From positions 124,001-188,000 of the forward strand of contig NZ_LXYE02000024.1 in NCBI RefSeq assembly GCF_001659685.2: a DNA stretch of 64,000 nt, written 5' to 3'. The notes under the pieces were generated by a model, which was not told where the DNA came from, did no database searches, and worked only from the letters and a program-made list of their open reading frames with translations. Of this stretch, positions 10,301 to 18,299 are shown in pieces (within the stretch, counting starts at the first letter, position 1; each line of letters begins with the position of its first letter). This DNA is from Labilibacter marinus (GTDB lineage: Bacteria; Bacteroidota; Bacteroidia; Bacteroidales; Marinilabiliaceae). A program made the translations under genes and the position numbers.

Positions 10301-10428
10301 ACTTAAGTGTGAATGTTACAGGTTTTAATCTGTTACATGTTGCAGAGAATAGAGAAATTCGTGAGTTAAATATTGGAGGTAGTCCTCAGTATAGAACTTT
10401 TATGCTTGGTTTAAGAACGTCATTTTAA
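7372..10428 (+). CDS. Second SusC-family TonB-dependent transporter (atypical TonB box)
   Basis: The ATG at 7372 is preferred over an in-frame TTG at 7342, because it follows a purine-rich stretch and begins a clean signal peptide ('MKKNKLYKLLFLGFLVIF', cut near 'AGAQ'); this gives 1018 residues. A carboxypeptidase-regulatory-like domain ('ATIVDENGAPISGVSI') precedes a plug with 'IAVLKDANAFALYGNQAKNG', and the barrel ends in 'FMLGLRTSF'. The usual 'VVVGYG' box of SusC proteins is missing and the region reads 'DIVKMGIATEYRRNMVGAV', so this belongs to the divergent SusC branch. It is paired with the SusD-like protein 24 bases downstream. A second pair in the same operon suggests uptake of a second fragment type, or joint work on one complex glycan. 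Confidence 0.94.
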   Translation: MKKNKLYKLLFLGFLVIFCFASYAGAQKKGTDVTATIVDENGAPISGVSILASKGANTTTDAEGKFELTVSGNKAIVIEKEGYETQFLSIADLVGNISLTKTTFLASEKDIVKMGIATEYRRNMVGAVSSITPKEHLTYDNTQRVRDYIDGLLLGVKGSSNIRGLGNALFVIDGVIGRSPDLLNMEEVDQIAVLKDANAFALYGNQAKNGVIVINTKRGKVNDRQANVNIRYGIKQPVALPKYLGSADYMELFNEAKLNDAIRAGSDITGFIPPYAQEEIDNFRNSTNKYKYPSTDFYSDEYLRSFANTADIITEFSGGDEKTQYYINMGMRHEQSLVETNPDANVGTNRFNVRGNIDFRVNDWIKSSVDGVAVINTNKSALTNLLSAGTTFKPNSYTPLLPVSLVDTIGRPDLAGQIDAARTYDGMLLGGTQQFQNGPVANVIGGGYRKSTFRSTQFNNSIDFDLTGITEGLSARTYLSFDFYDSYNVSINNKYSVYEPTWENDSIIGLAKHGGPDQKDLTETVSTVDFTARYGFYGLLNYKKAINQNHFINTTFLGYVSSENTDGRIQEDNNAHLGLQVSYDYKKKLFADFSGAYVNSIKLPEGKRGGFSPTFGLGYILSEESFMKNVEFIDFLKLKASAGVVKSDLGIGSYYLYNETYADGGAFGWADGLSTNQSKNMSQGANPNMTYEERIDLNIGFESYFMKSLWIEFNYFKSDIDKQLTTFNTVYPSYYNTFRPMDNYNMDSYSGFELGMDYLKTFNDFSVKVGGNIMYAQSEVVKRDELYEDEYQNRTGKPRNAIFGLEDNGFYTESDFTTDADGKLILNDGLAVPTFGAVIPGDLKYVDQNNDDIIDSRDQAHIGQSGNPWSYGVNLRLKYKGLSLFVLGAGQFGGEANLSNNYYWVDGNDKYSEVVTGRWTSETANTATYPRLSAQKDGHNMQRSTFWMYNNSFFKIQRAQLTYEFSKDLCQKIRMKNLSVNVTGFNLLHVAENREIRELNIGGSPQYRTFMLGLRTSF

Positions 10429-10452
10429 TTCAAACACAAAAATTTAGATTAA

Positions 10453-12171
10453 ATGAAAAATATAATAAAATATATAACTATGGCACTAGTTTTTGCAAGC
10501 ATGATTGCTTGTGAAAACCTAGAGCCAATTGATGAAAATCGATTGACTATCGATTATATAGGTAGTGATCCCGGATCGGCAGAAGGTGTATTGTTAAAAG
10601 GATATAAGGGTTTAATTAACCAATATGCTTTTTCTGAAGCAGCTACAGATGATGCTGTAAATAATCAGTTAGATAACGGATATAAACGTATTGCAACAGG
10701 AGAGTTATCTGCTCAGTATATGCCAGGAGTTTCGCGTTGGAATAAGTTTGAAACGGTATTTTATTTAAACCATTTTTTAGAAATTGCTGAAGCAGGTAAG
10801 GTAAGATGGCATCTTGATTCAAGAATGAATCAGTTATTTGAAGACCGTTTGAAAGGTGAAGCATTAGGTCTTAGAGGTTTGTATCATTTTTATGTGTTGC
10901 AAGCACATGCTGGAGTGGGAACATCAGGTAATTTAACGGGAGTTCCGTATTTTACTGAATTTACAAAAGCAGATGGTAATTTTAATGTTCCACGTTTGTC
11001 ATTTGAAGCCACTGTGGAGAATATTATGGCGGACTTTGACCAAGCTATAGAATTATTACCTTCAGTTTATACAGCAATTGAGTCGGAAAAAGATGACAAA
11101 TACGCTGATGTACCAATTGACACCTTTTCAGTAGTAAATGGTCCTCAATATAAGTTAAGGTTAACTAGTAATATAGTACAAGGGCTGAAAGCTCGATTAG
11201 CTTTATTTGCAGCAAGTCCTGCTTATTTAAATGGACAAGGATACTACGAAACTGCAGCTGAAACTGCAGCAAAAGTATTAAATAAAAATGGTGGAATAGC
11301 TGGTTTAGACCCTGATGGTATTGAGTATTATACATCAGATAACTCTATCAATACGGGTGAAATGTTATGGCGTTCGCAATTAGGTGGCGATAACGATACC
11401 TATGAGAGAAGAATGTATCCTCCATCTGCATTTGGTTCTGGTGAGGTTAATCCAACCCATAACTTGGTTATGGCTTTCCCAATGGCAAATGGATATCCTG
11501 CAACCGAAGCAAATGGCTTTGATCCACAAGCTCCATATACGAACAGAGATCCACGTTTACAAAAATATATTGTAACAAATGGATCATCTATCGGAGGTTC
11601 TACCATTAACTCTGGTTACGGAGGTGGTGCCGACCGTGTAGATTCTATTCCAGAGCAGTCTACAACTACTGGTTATTACCTAAGAAAATTACTTCGTCCG
11701 GATGTAACGATCTCTAATATCGGTTCAACAAAGAAAAAGCATTATAATGTTTATTTTAGGTATACCGAACTATTTCTTATACTAGCAGAAGCGGCCAATG
11801 AAATTGGAGGCCCTGATTATGCTGTGGAAGGAATAAGTGCTCGTGATGTTATTGCAGCTATTAGAGAAAGAGCAGGGATTACTCAACCAGACGGTTACTT
11901 GACTAGCACAACAACTAAAGAAGCTATGAGAGAATTGATACGTAACGAGCGTCGTTTAGAACTTTCTTTTGAAGGACATAGGTTTTGGGATCTTAGAAGA
12001 TGGGATATGGATCTAAATGAAACAGCCACTGGTTACTATAATGACGGTACCCAATATGAAGAGTTGCCTACGGTAGAAAACAGAGATTATCCAGATCACG
12101 CTACTTATATGCCAATTCCTTATAAAGAGGTTTTAAAGTTCTCAGCGCTGGAGCAAAACAATGGCTGGTAA
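10453..12171 (+). CDS. Second SusD/RagB-family lipoprotein
   Basis: A 572-residue lipoprotein with lipobox 'SMIAC' at about residue 20. It shows the SusD pattern: 'GEALGLRGLYHFYVLQAHAG' (first TPR region), 'RYTELFLILAEAANEIGGP' and 'IRNERRLELSFEGHRFWDLR' in the C-terminal region, and an end in 'EQNNGW'. It partners the divergent SusC just upstream. Sequence between the two SusD-like proteins differs throughout, so this is not a recent duplication of the first pair. Confidence 0.95.
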   Translation: MKNIIKYITMALVFASMIACENLEPIDENRLTIDYIGSDPGSAEGVLLKGYKGLINQYAFSEAATDDAVNNQLDNGYKRIATGELSAQYMPGVSRWNKFETVFYLNHFLEIAEAGKVRWHLDSRMNQLFEDRLKGEALGLRGLYHFYVLQAHAGVGTSGNLTGVPYFTEFTKADGNFNVPRLSFEATVENIMADFDQAIELLPSVYTAIESEKDDKYADVPIDTFSVVNGPQYKLRLTSNIVQGLKARLALFAASPAYLNGQGYYETAAETAAKVLNKNGGIAGLDPDGIEYYTSDNSINTGEMLWRSQLGGDNDTYERRMYPPSAFGSGEVNPTHNLVMAFPMANGYPATEANGFDPQAPYTNRDPRLQKYIVTNGSSIGGSTINSGYGGGADRVDSIPEQSTTTGYYLRKLLRPDVTISNIGSTKKKHYNVYFRYTELFLILAEAANEIGGPDYAVEGISARDVIAAIRERAGITQPDGYLTSTTTKEAMRELIRNERRLELSFEGHRFWDLRRWDMDLNETATGYYNDGTQYEELPTVENRDYPDHATYMPIPYKEVLKFSALEQNNGW

Positions 12172-12213
12172 AAGCCATTGAGTTATTTATATGAATAAGA
12201 AAAATCATTAGAT

Positions 12214-13242
12214 ATGAAAACAAAATTATTAATACTATTCGCGGTTGCTTTAGGTTTTATTGCTTGCGAGAACCAAGATAAGGAATACGACGATTTTGGT
12301 AGTACGGCTGTATATTTTCCATTTCAACGTCCAGCTAGATCATTGATTCTAGGTAAGTATGACTTAGGTTTTAATGATAACGACAATAATCACCGTTTTG
12401 AAATTGGTGTTACTATGACGGGTGTGTATGCTAACAAAGCGGCAAGAAAAGTACATTTTGCTGTTGCTCCAGAACTATTAAATGGAGTAGCAAATGTACA
12501 AGCATTGCCATCTAGTTATTATACAATTGAAATTGAGAGTCCTGTAACTATTCCTGCTGGCTCAATAAAAGGTAGGATTCCAGTACAATTGACAGAGGAT
12601 TTTTTCAATGATCCTTTAGCGTTTCATGGCACTAAAGATTCTGTGAATTATGTAGTTCCATTGCTAATTACTGAAATAGAGAATTTAGATACGCTTTTAC
12701 AAGGACTTCCATTAGTTGAGAATCCTTTAAGAGTAAAAGCTGACGATTGGGAAATAGAACCTAAAGATTATACACTATATGGAATTAAATTTATCAATAA
12801 ATTTCATGGTAAATATCTTCGTAGAGGTGCTGATGAAGCAACAGATGCGACTGGAGAAAAAGTAACAACAGTATATCACGCAGAATATGTTGAAAGAGAT
12901 GAGATTGTAAAGTTGACCACAACAGGAAACGACAAGGTTGAACTGTCGAATATTGTTAGGCGTGATGGTGGTAGTCCTGGTAACGTTAATATGGAATTAT
13001 CATTTAATGCAGAAGGTAATTGTATTATTACAAGCTTCGATGAAGATGCGTATAATGTTTCAGGTTCAGGTAAATATGTTGAAGATGGAGACGAATGGGG
13101 TGGAGAAAAACGAGATGTGATTTACCTTGATTATACTTATACTGATGCGGTAAATAATGAAACTCATGCAGTAAAAGATACTTTAGTTATACGTAATAGA
13201 GATGTAGTATTCGAGGAGTTTGATATAGTATTATCGGAGTAG
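12214..13242 (+). CDS. Surface glycan-binding lipoprotein (DUF1735-like N-terminus)
   Basis: A 342-residue lipoprotein (lipobox 'GFIAC', Cys at about 19). Residues about 30-160 resemble the DUF1735/BT_3987-type N-terminal domain ('ARKVHFAVAPELLNGV', 'YYTIEIESPVTIPAGSIKG', 'VPLLITEI'). The C-terminal half ('YGIKFINKFHGKYLRRG') resembles the lipocalin-like domains (DUF4361/DUF5627 type) found in such proteins. Genes of this kind usually sit directly after susD and encode surface glycan-binding proteins that help the SusCD pair to hold polymer. It is last in the operon, 31 bases before a strong terminator. The exact C-terminal family is uncertain. Confidence 0.8.
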   Translation: MKTKLLILFAVALGFIACENQDKEYDDFGSTAVYFPFQRPARSLILGKYDLGFNDNDNNHRFEIGVTMTGVYANKAARKVHFAVAPELLNGVANVQALPSSYYTIEIESPVTIPAGSIKGRIPVQLTEDFFNDPLAFHGTKDSVNYVVPLLITEIENLDTLLQGLPLVENPLRVKADDWEIEPKDYTLYGIKFINKFHGKYLRRGADEATDATGEKVTTVYHAEYVERDEIVKLTTTGNDKVELSNIVRRDGGSPGNVNMELSFNAEGNCIITSFDEDAYNVSGSGKYVEDGDEWGGEKRDVIYLDYTYTDAVNNETHAVKDTLVIRNRDVVFEEFDIVLSE

Positions 13243-13275
13243 TAATAAGGTAATACTTTAAAGTAGTGTAAAAGG

Positions 13276-13309
13276 AGCCCTTCTGATTTGATAATCAGAG
13301 GGGCTTTTT
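13276..13309 (+). terminator. Rho-independent terminator closing the SusCD operon
   Basis: A 13-bp stem (13276-13288 with 13293-13305, one G-T pair) with a 4-base loop, starting AGCCC and ending GGGCT, followed directly by a run of T. It is the strongest terminator in the window and marks the end of the five-gene uptake operon. Confidence 0.92.
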
Positions 13310-13608
13310 ATTATCAATAGGTTTGGACTGGGTTTACTTTTAAGTTATAGATAGGAATCTTGCTTTTATAATATTGCCCAATATACCACGTCGTCCTAGG
13401 CAGCACTACTAAAATTATGGAGGAAAAAGTGCTCTGCGTTATTCCTCATTTTTAAGAATGAGTGGGGAGGAGGTTATTGTTTTAAAAGCAAAATACCCGA
13501 TGCCATAGGTGAATAGCTACCTTAATAATTTAAGTATAAATTATTAATATCATTGAATTTTAGCAATGAGCGAATAGCATGAAGCTTGCTAGATATAATT
13601 GTAAAAAT

Positions 13609-13646
13609 AGATATCGCCATCGTTAACAGCTACGGCGATATTTTTT
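13609..13646. terminator. Hairpin, probable bidirectional terminator
   Basis: ATATCGCC (13611-13618) pairs with GGCGATAT (13634-13641). There are six T after it on the plus strand, and AAAAA (13603-13607) before it, which reads as T on the minus strand. Its place between the uptake operon and the minus-strand regulator gene fits a two-way transcription stop. Confidence 0.65.
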
Positions 13647-13885
13647 AACGATGTATAAGTAAAAAAAATATGAATGGTTAAGGTTCATTTCAATGTAGTT
13701 AGAACTAGGTCAAAACAGCATTAAATAGCTGTTTTAAAGCCGTAATAAAGAATGTTGGGGATGTTAATATTACGTGGTTTATTTTAATATATAAGGCCAC
13801 CTCTGATTCGAGATAGCCTTATGGTCTGGCGACTTAGAATGAACCTTTTCAATAAGAATGAACGTACTATTTGAAACAATCTTCC

Positions 13886-16800
13886 TTAGGTCTTATCTTG
13901 TTCTTTTCTATATTCTTTAGGAGTAACCCCATATTTAATTTTAAATGTTCTAATAAAATACGAGGTAGAGTTAAAACCTACATATGTAGCAATTTCATCA
14001 ATGTTAAATTTATTAGCACTCATTAGTTTAATAGCATTCTTTAAACGAACGTCTCTAATAAAAGCAGAAGGGTTTTGTTGCGTTTCTGCTTTAATCTTAC
14101 GGTCTAGTGTGCTCTTACTGATTCCTAATATTTTTAATAAATCTGGAATTCCAAATTGAGTGTTATGAAAGTTACGCTCAATAATCTTTTCCACTTTTGT
14201 GATGAAATTATGTTCTTCTACAACGGATTCACTTTTGTCTTTAGAATTTTCTTTTTGACTTTTCTTACCTAATATATTATTTATCTGCGCTAATAAAAGA
14301 GACTCTTCTATCGGTTTTGATAGGAAAGCATCTGCACCTGATAGAATGCTTTCCATTTGGTATTTGCGCTCAGTGTAGGCAGTCATAACTACAATGGGCA
14401 TATGTTGTTTGCTACTATCTTCCTTAAGTTGTTTAGTGAGTTCAATACCGCTAATACCAGACATAGATACATCTGTAATCATGATATCAGGAATAAGATC
14501 TTCTAAAATATTTAAAGCTTGCTCTCCACTCTTTGCTGTTATAACCTTAAAATGTTTGCCAAGGAATTTTTTAAGATAGTTTCTAAGCTCGTCATTATCT
14601 TCAGTAATAAGCACGGAATGTTTTAATAATTGCTCTGTAGTTTCTAAAGCTGGTATATCTACTTGCTCGTTCTCATTAACCTCGTGTTTAATAATCTGAT
14701 TTAACTTATTGTTTTCAAATTTAGCATCCTCTTTAAGGGGTAGGTTAAGAGTAAAAGAAGAACCAATACCTTCATTCGAAGTAAGAAGGATATTGCCGTC
14801 ATTCATCTCTGAGTATTCTTTACATAAGTGTAACCCAATGCCACTACTTACTTCATGCGATTCATTACCTTTTGCAAATCGTTCAAATATATGCGAAAGT
14901 AGTTCAGGTTTAATACCTTTACCTGTATCTCGTATGGTTATTTCAATGGCTTTTCCTGTAAACTTTTTGCCTGAGCAGATAAAGTTTTCATAGTCATCTT
15001 CAGATAAAGTTTTTTTATTGATAGATACAAATACATGCCCCTTTTCAGGAGTATATTTTAATGCATTTGAGAATAGGTTGTAAATCACCTTTTCAATCAT
15101 ATCACCATCAATAAATGTTTCTAACATTTGAAATTCAGAGGTGAAAGAAAAGTTGATTTGATGATCTATAATTTGCTGTTCAAAGCAAAGGTATACATCT
15201 TTAGTCAGTTGAATTATTTCATGCTTCTGAAAATTAGGTTCTAGTTTTCCAACTTCAAGCATTCTTAAATCTAATGTTTGATCGGTAATTTTTAACAAGC
15301 GCTTGGCATTTCTATCTACTACCTTTAAAAGGTTTTTAGTATTGTCATCTGGATACGTTTTATCCAATAAAGATCTAACAGGTGATATAATTAAAGATAA
15401 TGGCGTTCTTAATTCGTGAGATATATTTGTGAAGAATTTGAGACGTTCTGAGTACAGTAAATCATTGGTTTTAGAATGCAGGCGCTCTTCATTAATTTCT
15501 TTTCTTAATTTAAGTTTAGTATCAAGCTCCTTATGTATTATAAAAATAGCAATCGCTAATACTATGATATATATAAGTATAGCGTACCATCTTTTGTAAA
15601 TTACAGGTAAAATTTGAATATGTAATTGATAAGGTTTGTCACTCCAAATATTGTCATTATTAGAACCAAATACTTCAAATATATATTTGCCAGCTGGTAC
15701 TTGTGTAAATGTTATAGGTTGATTATGGCTAAATTCTACCCAATTGTCTTCATAATTTAATAAACGGTATTTAAATTTATTTTTATCTGGTTTAATAAAA
15801 TTGTTACTTACCACTTTAAAACTCAATGTGTTTTGGTGGGCATTAAGCCTAATCGTATTCACTTCCGTTAGATTCAAAGAGTTTATTGAAACGATATTAT
15901 TTGCGGATAAGGGTTTATTATTAATTGAAATTTCGGAAATGTATACAGAAGGAGGATGTGGGTTTTGCTTAACTATATCCGGTGAAATAATATTGAATCC
16001 ATTAATAGCTCCCAAATAGATACTTCCTTCTTTATCACAATAAGCTGAGTTAGGCCTTATGTGGGAACCAGATATTCCGTCTACACTACTATAATGACTA
16101 GTATTATCTTTAGTGACATCGTAATAATACAGACCCTCATTTGTATTATACCATATATCACCTTTTTTATCTTTAATAATAGTTAATATATCTGCAGCTT
16201 TTGTTCTTTGGTGATGTGGGGCAAGTCGAACGGATTCGTTTTCAGGTGTATATATATACATTCCTTTTCCTTTGGTTCCTACCCAAATAAGTCCATTATT
16301 ATCTTCACAAACAGAATAAATTGTTGCTTTATTTAGGGTGAATTTAGACTTACCTGTAAAGCATTTGTGTATCTCTTCGGAACCTGTGTTTTTTACAAAT
16401 AAACCTACATCAGAACTAATCCATAAGTTGTGTGACGAATCAAGGTAAAGTTGCCAAATACGGCCAGGACCCTCTGAATCAAGATTGAATAGTTCTTTTG
16501 TTTCTTTCGTATTTAGGTCGTAGCTAATTAGTTTTCTTCTTCCTGCTAGGTATAATGTGTTATTATGATATTTTGAACACATAATACCTGTGGTTTCTTT
16601 AACAGGTATATTTATATACTCCTCTATTTTATCTCTAGTAGTATTATAAAGAATTAGCTGTTTACTAAAAATTCTTCCTATGGCTATATGATCATTACTA
16701 ACTTGGGTTATTGTTTTAATTCCTTCAAGTTTACCTTTTAATGCTTTGGCAAAATTTGGTAAGAAATCATTGATTTTTGGATCAAAAACTTTCAATCCAC

Positions 16801-17905
16801 CATCATCTTCATTACCTACCCATATATAACCCTTATTATCCTCGCAAAATGACGATGCAGCACTTCTGATAGCCAGTTTCTTGTCGTATTCTATAGGTAT
16901 ATATTTAAATGCATAGTTGTAATCAGAATAATAGGCTACTCCACCTCCAAATGTTCCAATTATGATATCTTCATTAGATCCTTCATACATAGAGAATACT
17001 GTACGTTGTGTTAAACCAACTTTATTGTTATAATCTAAAATTGTTTGTTTACCTTGATGAAGAATGGTTATGCCTTGGTTTGTAGCTATCCATATTTCAC
17101 CCTGCTTACGTTTAAGTATTTGACGAGTCCTATTACTATTTATATAACTTTCATCATGCAAATTGGAATTTAATTCACCAATTTTAGTGCCTTTTAAGTT
17201 AATAATATCAATGCCTTCATTTATAAAACCAATATAATACTTACTCCCATCTTTACATACCGAGGTTATATGAAATTTTTCACTGTTATATAGTAGCTTG
17301 TAATCTTTTAACTGGTTCTTTGATATATATACGTTACCTCCATTCGTTCCTATGTAAATAATATCATTTTCATCTTTATTAATATATGTTATTCTGTAGT
17401 TAGAAATCTCATTTTTAAGGGGTGAAATAGTACTATCTGACTCACTATAGGTATAAAGACCAGTATTAATATGAAGTAGGTACTTACCAGGTTTTATATC
17501 AATTATATTTTTAATAACCTGAGATTTTAAGTTTTCTGATTTATAGGGATAAAGGGGTTTATATTCAAACTTATTATTGCTTCTTATATGTTTGAATAAG
17601 CCTTTCTCTGAGCACACCCAAATATCATCATTGAAATCCTTAAACACTTTATTGATTAAGATAGATTGAGATAAATTTTCTTGTTCAGGAAATAGCTTTG
17701 CTTTTTTTATTTCAATGGTATTATGATAATACAAACCATTATTACAGCCAAACCATATAAATCCATTTTTATCTTCACAAACTGTATTAACCGGACCAAA
17801 TGCAAAATCTGAATCAGGTGTTATTTTTTGAAAGAAGTAATAATTACTGTTTGCGTATATAGATGAACAAACAATGAATAATAACAGGAATAATTTATAT
17901 CTCAT
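13886..17905 (-). CDS. Hybrid two-component system regulator (HTCS) of the PUL
   Basis: A 1339-residue one-protein sensor and regulator. In order: signal peptide ('MRYKLFLLLFIVCSSIYA'), a long periplasmic double-propeller sensor built of repeats such as 'EDKNGFIWFGCNNGLY' and 'EDNNGLIWVGTKGKGMY' (about 30-680), a Y_Y_Y-type domain ('YRLLNYEDNWVEF') to about 770, a membrane helix at about 773-792, histidine kinase with 'SHELRTPLS' (H830), ATPase boxes 'NLFSNALKYTPEKG' and 'DTGKGIKPELLSHIFERF', a receiver domain with D1145 in 'MITDVSMSG', and an AraC-type DNA-binding domain at the end ('IDEIATYVGFNSTSYFIRTF'). All key residues are present. HTCS proteins bind an oligosaccharide in the periplasm and switch on their PUL. 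It is the only such regulator in the window and faces away from the GH2-led operon. Confidence 0.96.
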   Translation of the reverse strand: MRYKLFLLLFIVCSSIYANSNYYFFQKITPDSDFAFGPVNTVCEDKNGFIWFGCNNGLYYHNTIEIKKAKLFPEQENLSQSILINKVFKDFNDDIWVCSEKGLFKHIRSNNKFEYKPLYPYKSENLKSQVIKNIIDIKPGKYLLHINTGLYTYSESDSTISPLKNEISNYRITYINKDENDIIYIGTNGGNVYISKNQLKDYKLLYNSEKFHITSVCKDGSKYYIGFINEGIDIINLKGTKIGELNSNLHDESYINSNRTRQILKRKQGEIWIATNQGITILHQGKQTILDYNNKVGLTQRTVFSMYEGSNEDIIIGTFGGGVAYYSDYNYAFKYIPIEYDKKLAIRSAASSFCEDNKGYIWVGNEDDGGLKVFDPKINDFLPNFAKALKGKLEGIKTITQVSNDHIAIGRIFSKQLILYNTTRDKIEEYINIPVKETTGIMCSKYHNNTLYLAGRRKLISYDLNTKETKELFNLDSEGPGRIWQLYLDSSHNLWISSDVGLFVKNTGSEEIHKCFTGKSKFTLNKATIYSVCEDNNGLIWVGTKGKGMYIYTPENESVRLAPHHQRTKAADILTIIKDKKGDIWYNTNEGLYYYDVTKDNTSHYSSVDGISGSHIRPNSAYCDKEGSIYLGAINGFNIISPDIVKQNPHPPSVYISEISINNKPLSANNIVSINSLNLTEVNTIRLNAHQNTLSFKVVSNNFIKPDKNKFKYRLLNYEDNWVEFSHNQPITFTQVPAGKYIFEVFGSNNDNIWSDKPYQLHIQILPVIYKRWYAILIYIIVLAIAIFIIHKELDTKLKLRKEINEERLHSKTNDLLYSERLKFFTNISHELRTPLSLIISPVRSLLDKTYPDDNTKNLLKVVDRNAKRLLKITDQTLDLRMLEVGKLEPNFQKHEIIQLTKDVYLCFEQQIIDHQINFSFTSEFQMLETFIDGDMIEKVIYNLFSNALKYTPEKGHVFVSINKKTLSEDDYENFICSGKKFTGKAIEITIRDTGKGIKPELLSHIFERFAKGNESHEVSSGIGLHLCKEYSEMNDGNILLTSNEGIGSSFTLNLPLKEDAKFENNKLNQIIKHEVNENEQVDIPALETTEQLLKHSVLITEDNDELRNYLKKFLGKHFKVITAKSGEQALNILEDLIPDIMITDVSMSGISGIELTKQLKEDSSKQHMPIVVMTAYTERKYQMESILSGADAFLSKPIEESLLLAQINNILGKKSQKENSKDKSESVVEEHNFITKVEKIIERNFHNTQFGIPDLLKILGISKSTLDRKIKAETQQNPSAFIRDVRLKNAIKLMSANKFNIDEIATYVGFNSTSYFIRTFKIKYGVTPKEYRKEQDKT

Positions 17906-18299
17906 TATAATTTATATTTCAAATACAAAAGATGAGTAGATGTCAATTTATAATAATGCTGTAATCTATGCATATAATCATTAATAGCATCAGCTCATTA
18001 AGGTCTTGTTAATATATGATCTTTAATTTCAATTAACAAAAGTTACTAATTAAAATTGTATAAGCTCATTTAATTAAGGAGTGTAAGGCATGGGAGGTGA
18101 AGCCTCTTTTAATCTTCGGGTAAAGATTAAAAATATTTTTGGACTACAATTGAAAATAGACACCAATTAGAGTTATGGTTTCAATATCTGCACTGAAATT
18201 CTATTTTTTGGTTTTTGAGTGTAATAAGCCCCTAGTTGCTTTCCTTACTTTTGTAAAGTAATTAAGCAAAAAGCATAATAATCTCAAGAAATAAGTTAC
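17906..18299. promoter_or_regulatory. 394-bp divergent control region (HTCS / GH2 operon)
   Basis: No gene is seen. Two adjacent hairpins lie near the middle: GAGG (18094-18097) with CCTC (18103-18106), then a perfect 10-bp stem, TTTTAATCTT (18107-18116) with AAGATTAAAA (18123-18132), loop cgggta. A TACTTTTG -7 candidate is at 18246-18253. The dyads lie between the two divergent starts, about 115 bases upstream of the -7 element, so they could be an operator or a roadblock between the two transcripts. Confidence 0.45.
18246..18253 (+). promoter_or_regulatory. Putative -7 promoter element of the GH2-led operon
   Basis: TACTTTTG matches TAnnTTTG and is identical to the element upstream of SusC, 47 bases before the GH2 start codon. 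No good -33 TTG is found at the usual distance. Confidence 0.4.

Larger units (their letters stand above)
13243..13885. other. 643-bp intergenic region between convergent units
   Basis: No coding sequence could be supported here. It contains the uptake-operon terminator and a second hairpin at 13609-13646. A third, weaker inverted repeat, ATAAGGC (13791-13797) and GCCTTAT (13816-13822), lies just past the regulator's 3' end on the minus strand but has no T-run. The rest looks like plain AT-rich spacer. Confidence 0.6.

Noticed and set aside
13791-13822. ATAAGGC/GCCTTAT inverted repeat as terminator of the regulator gene
   Set aside because: No T-run follows on the minus strand; the hairpin at 13609-13646 is a better candidate.
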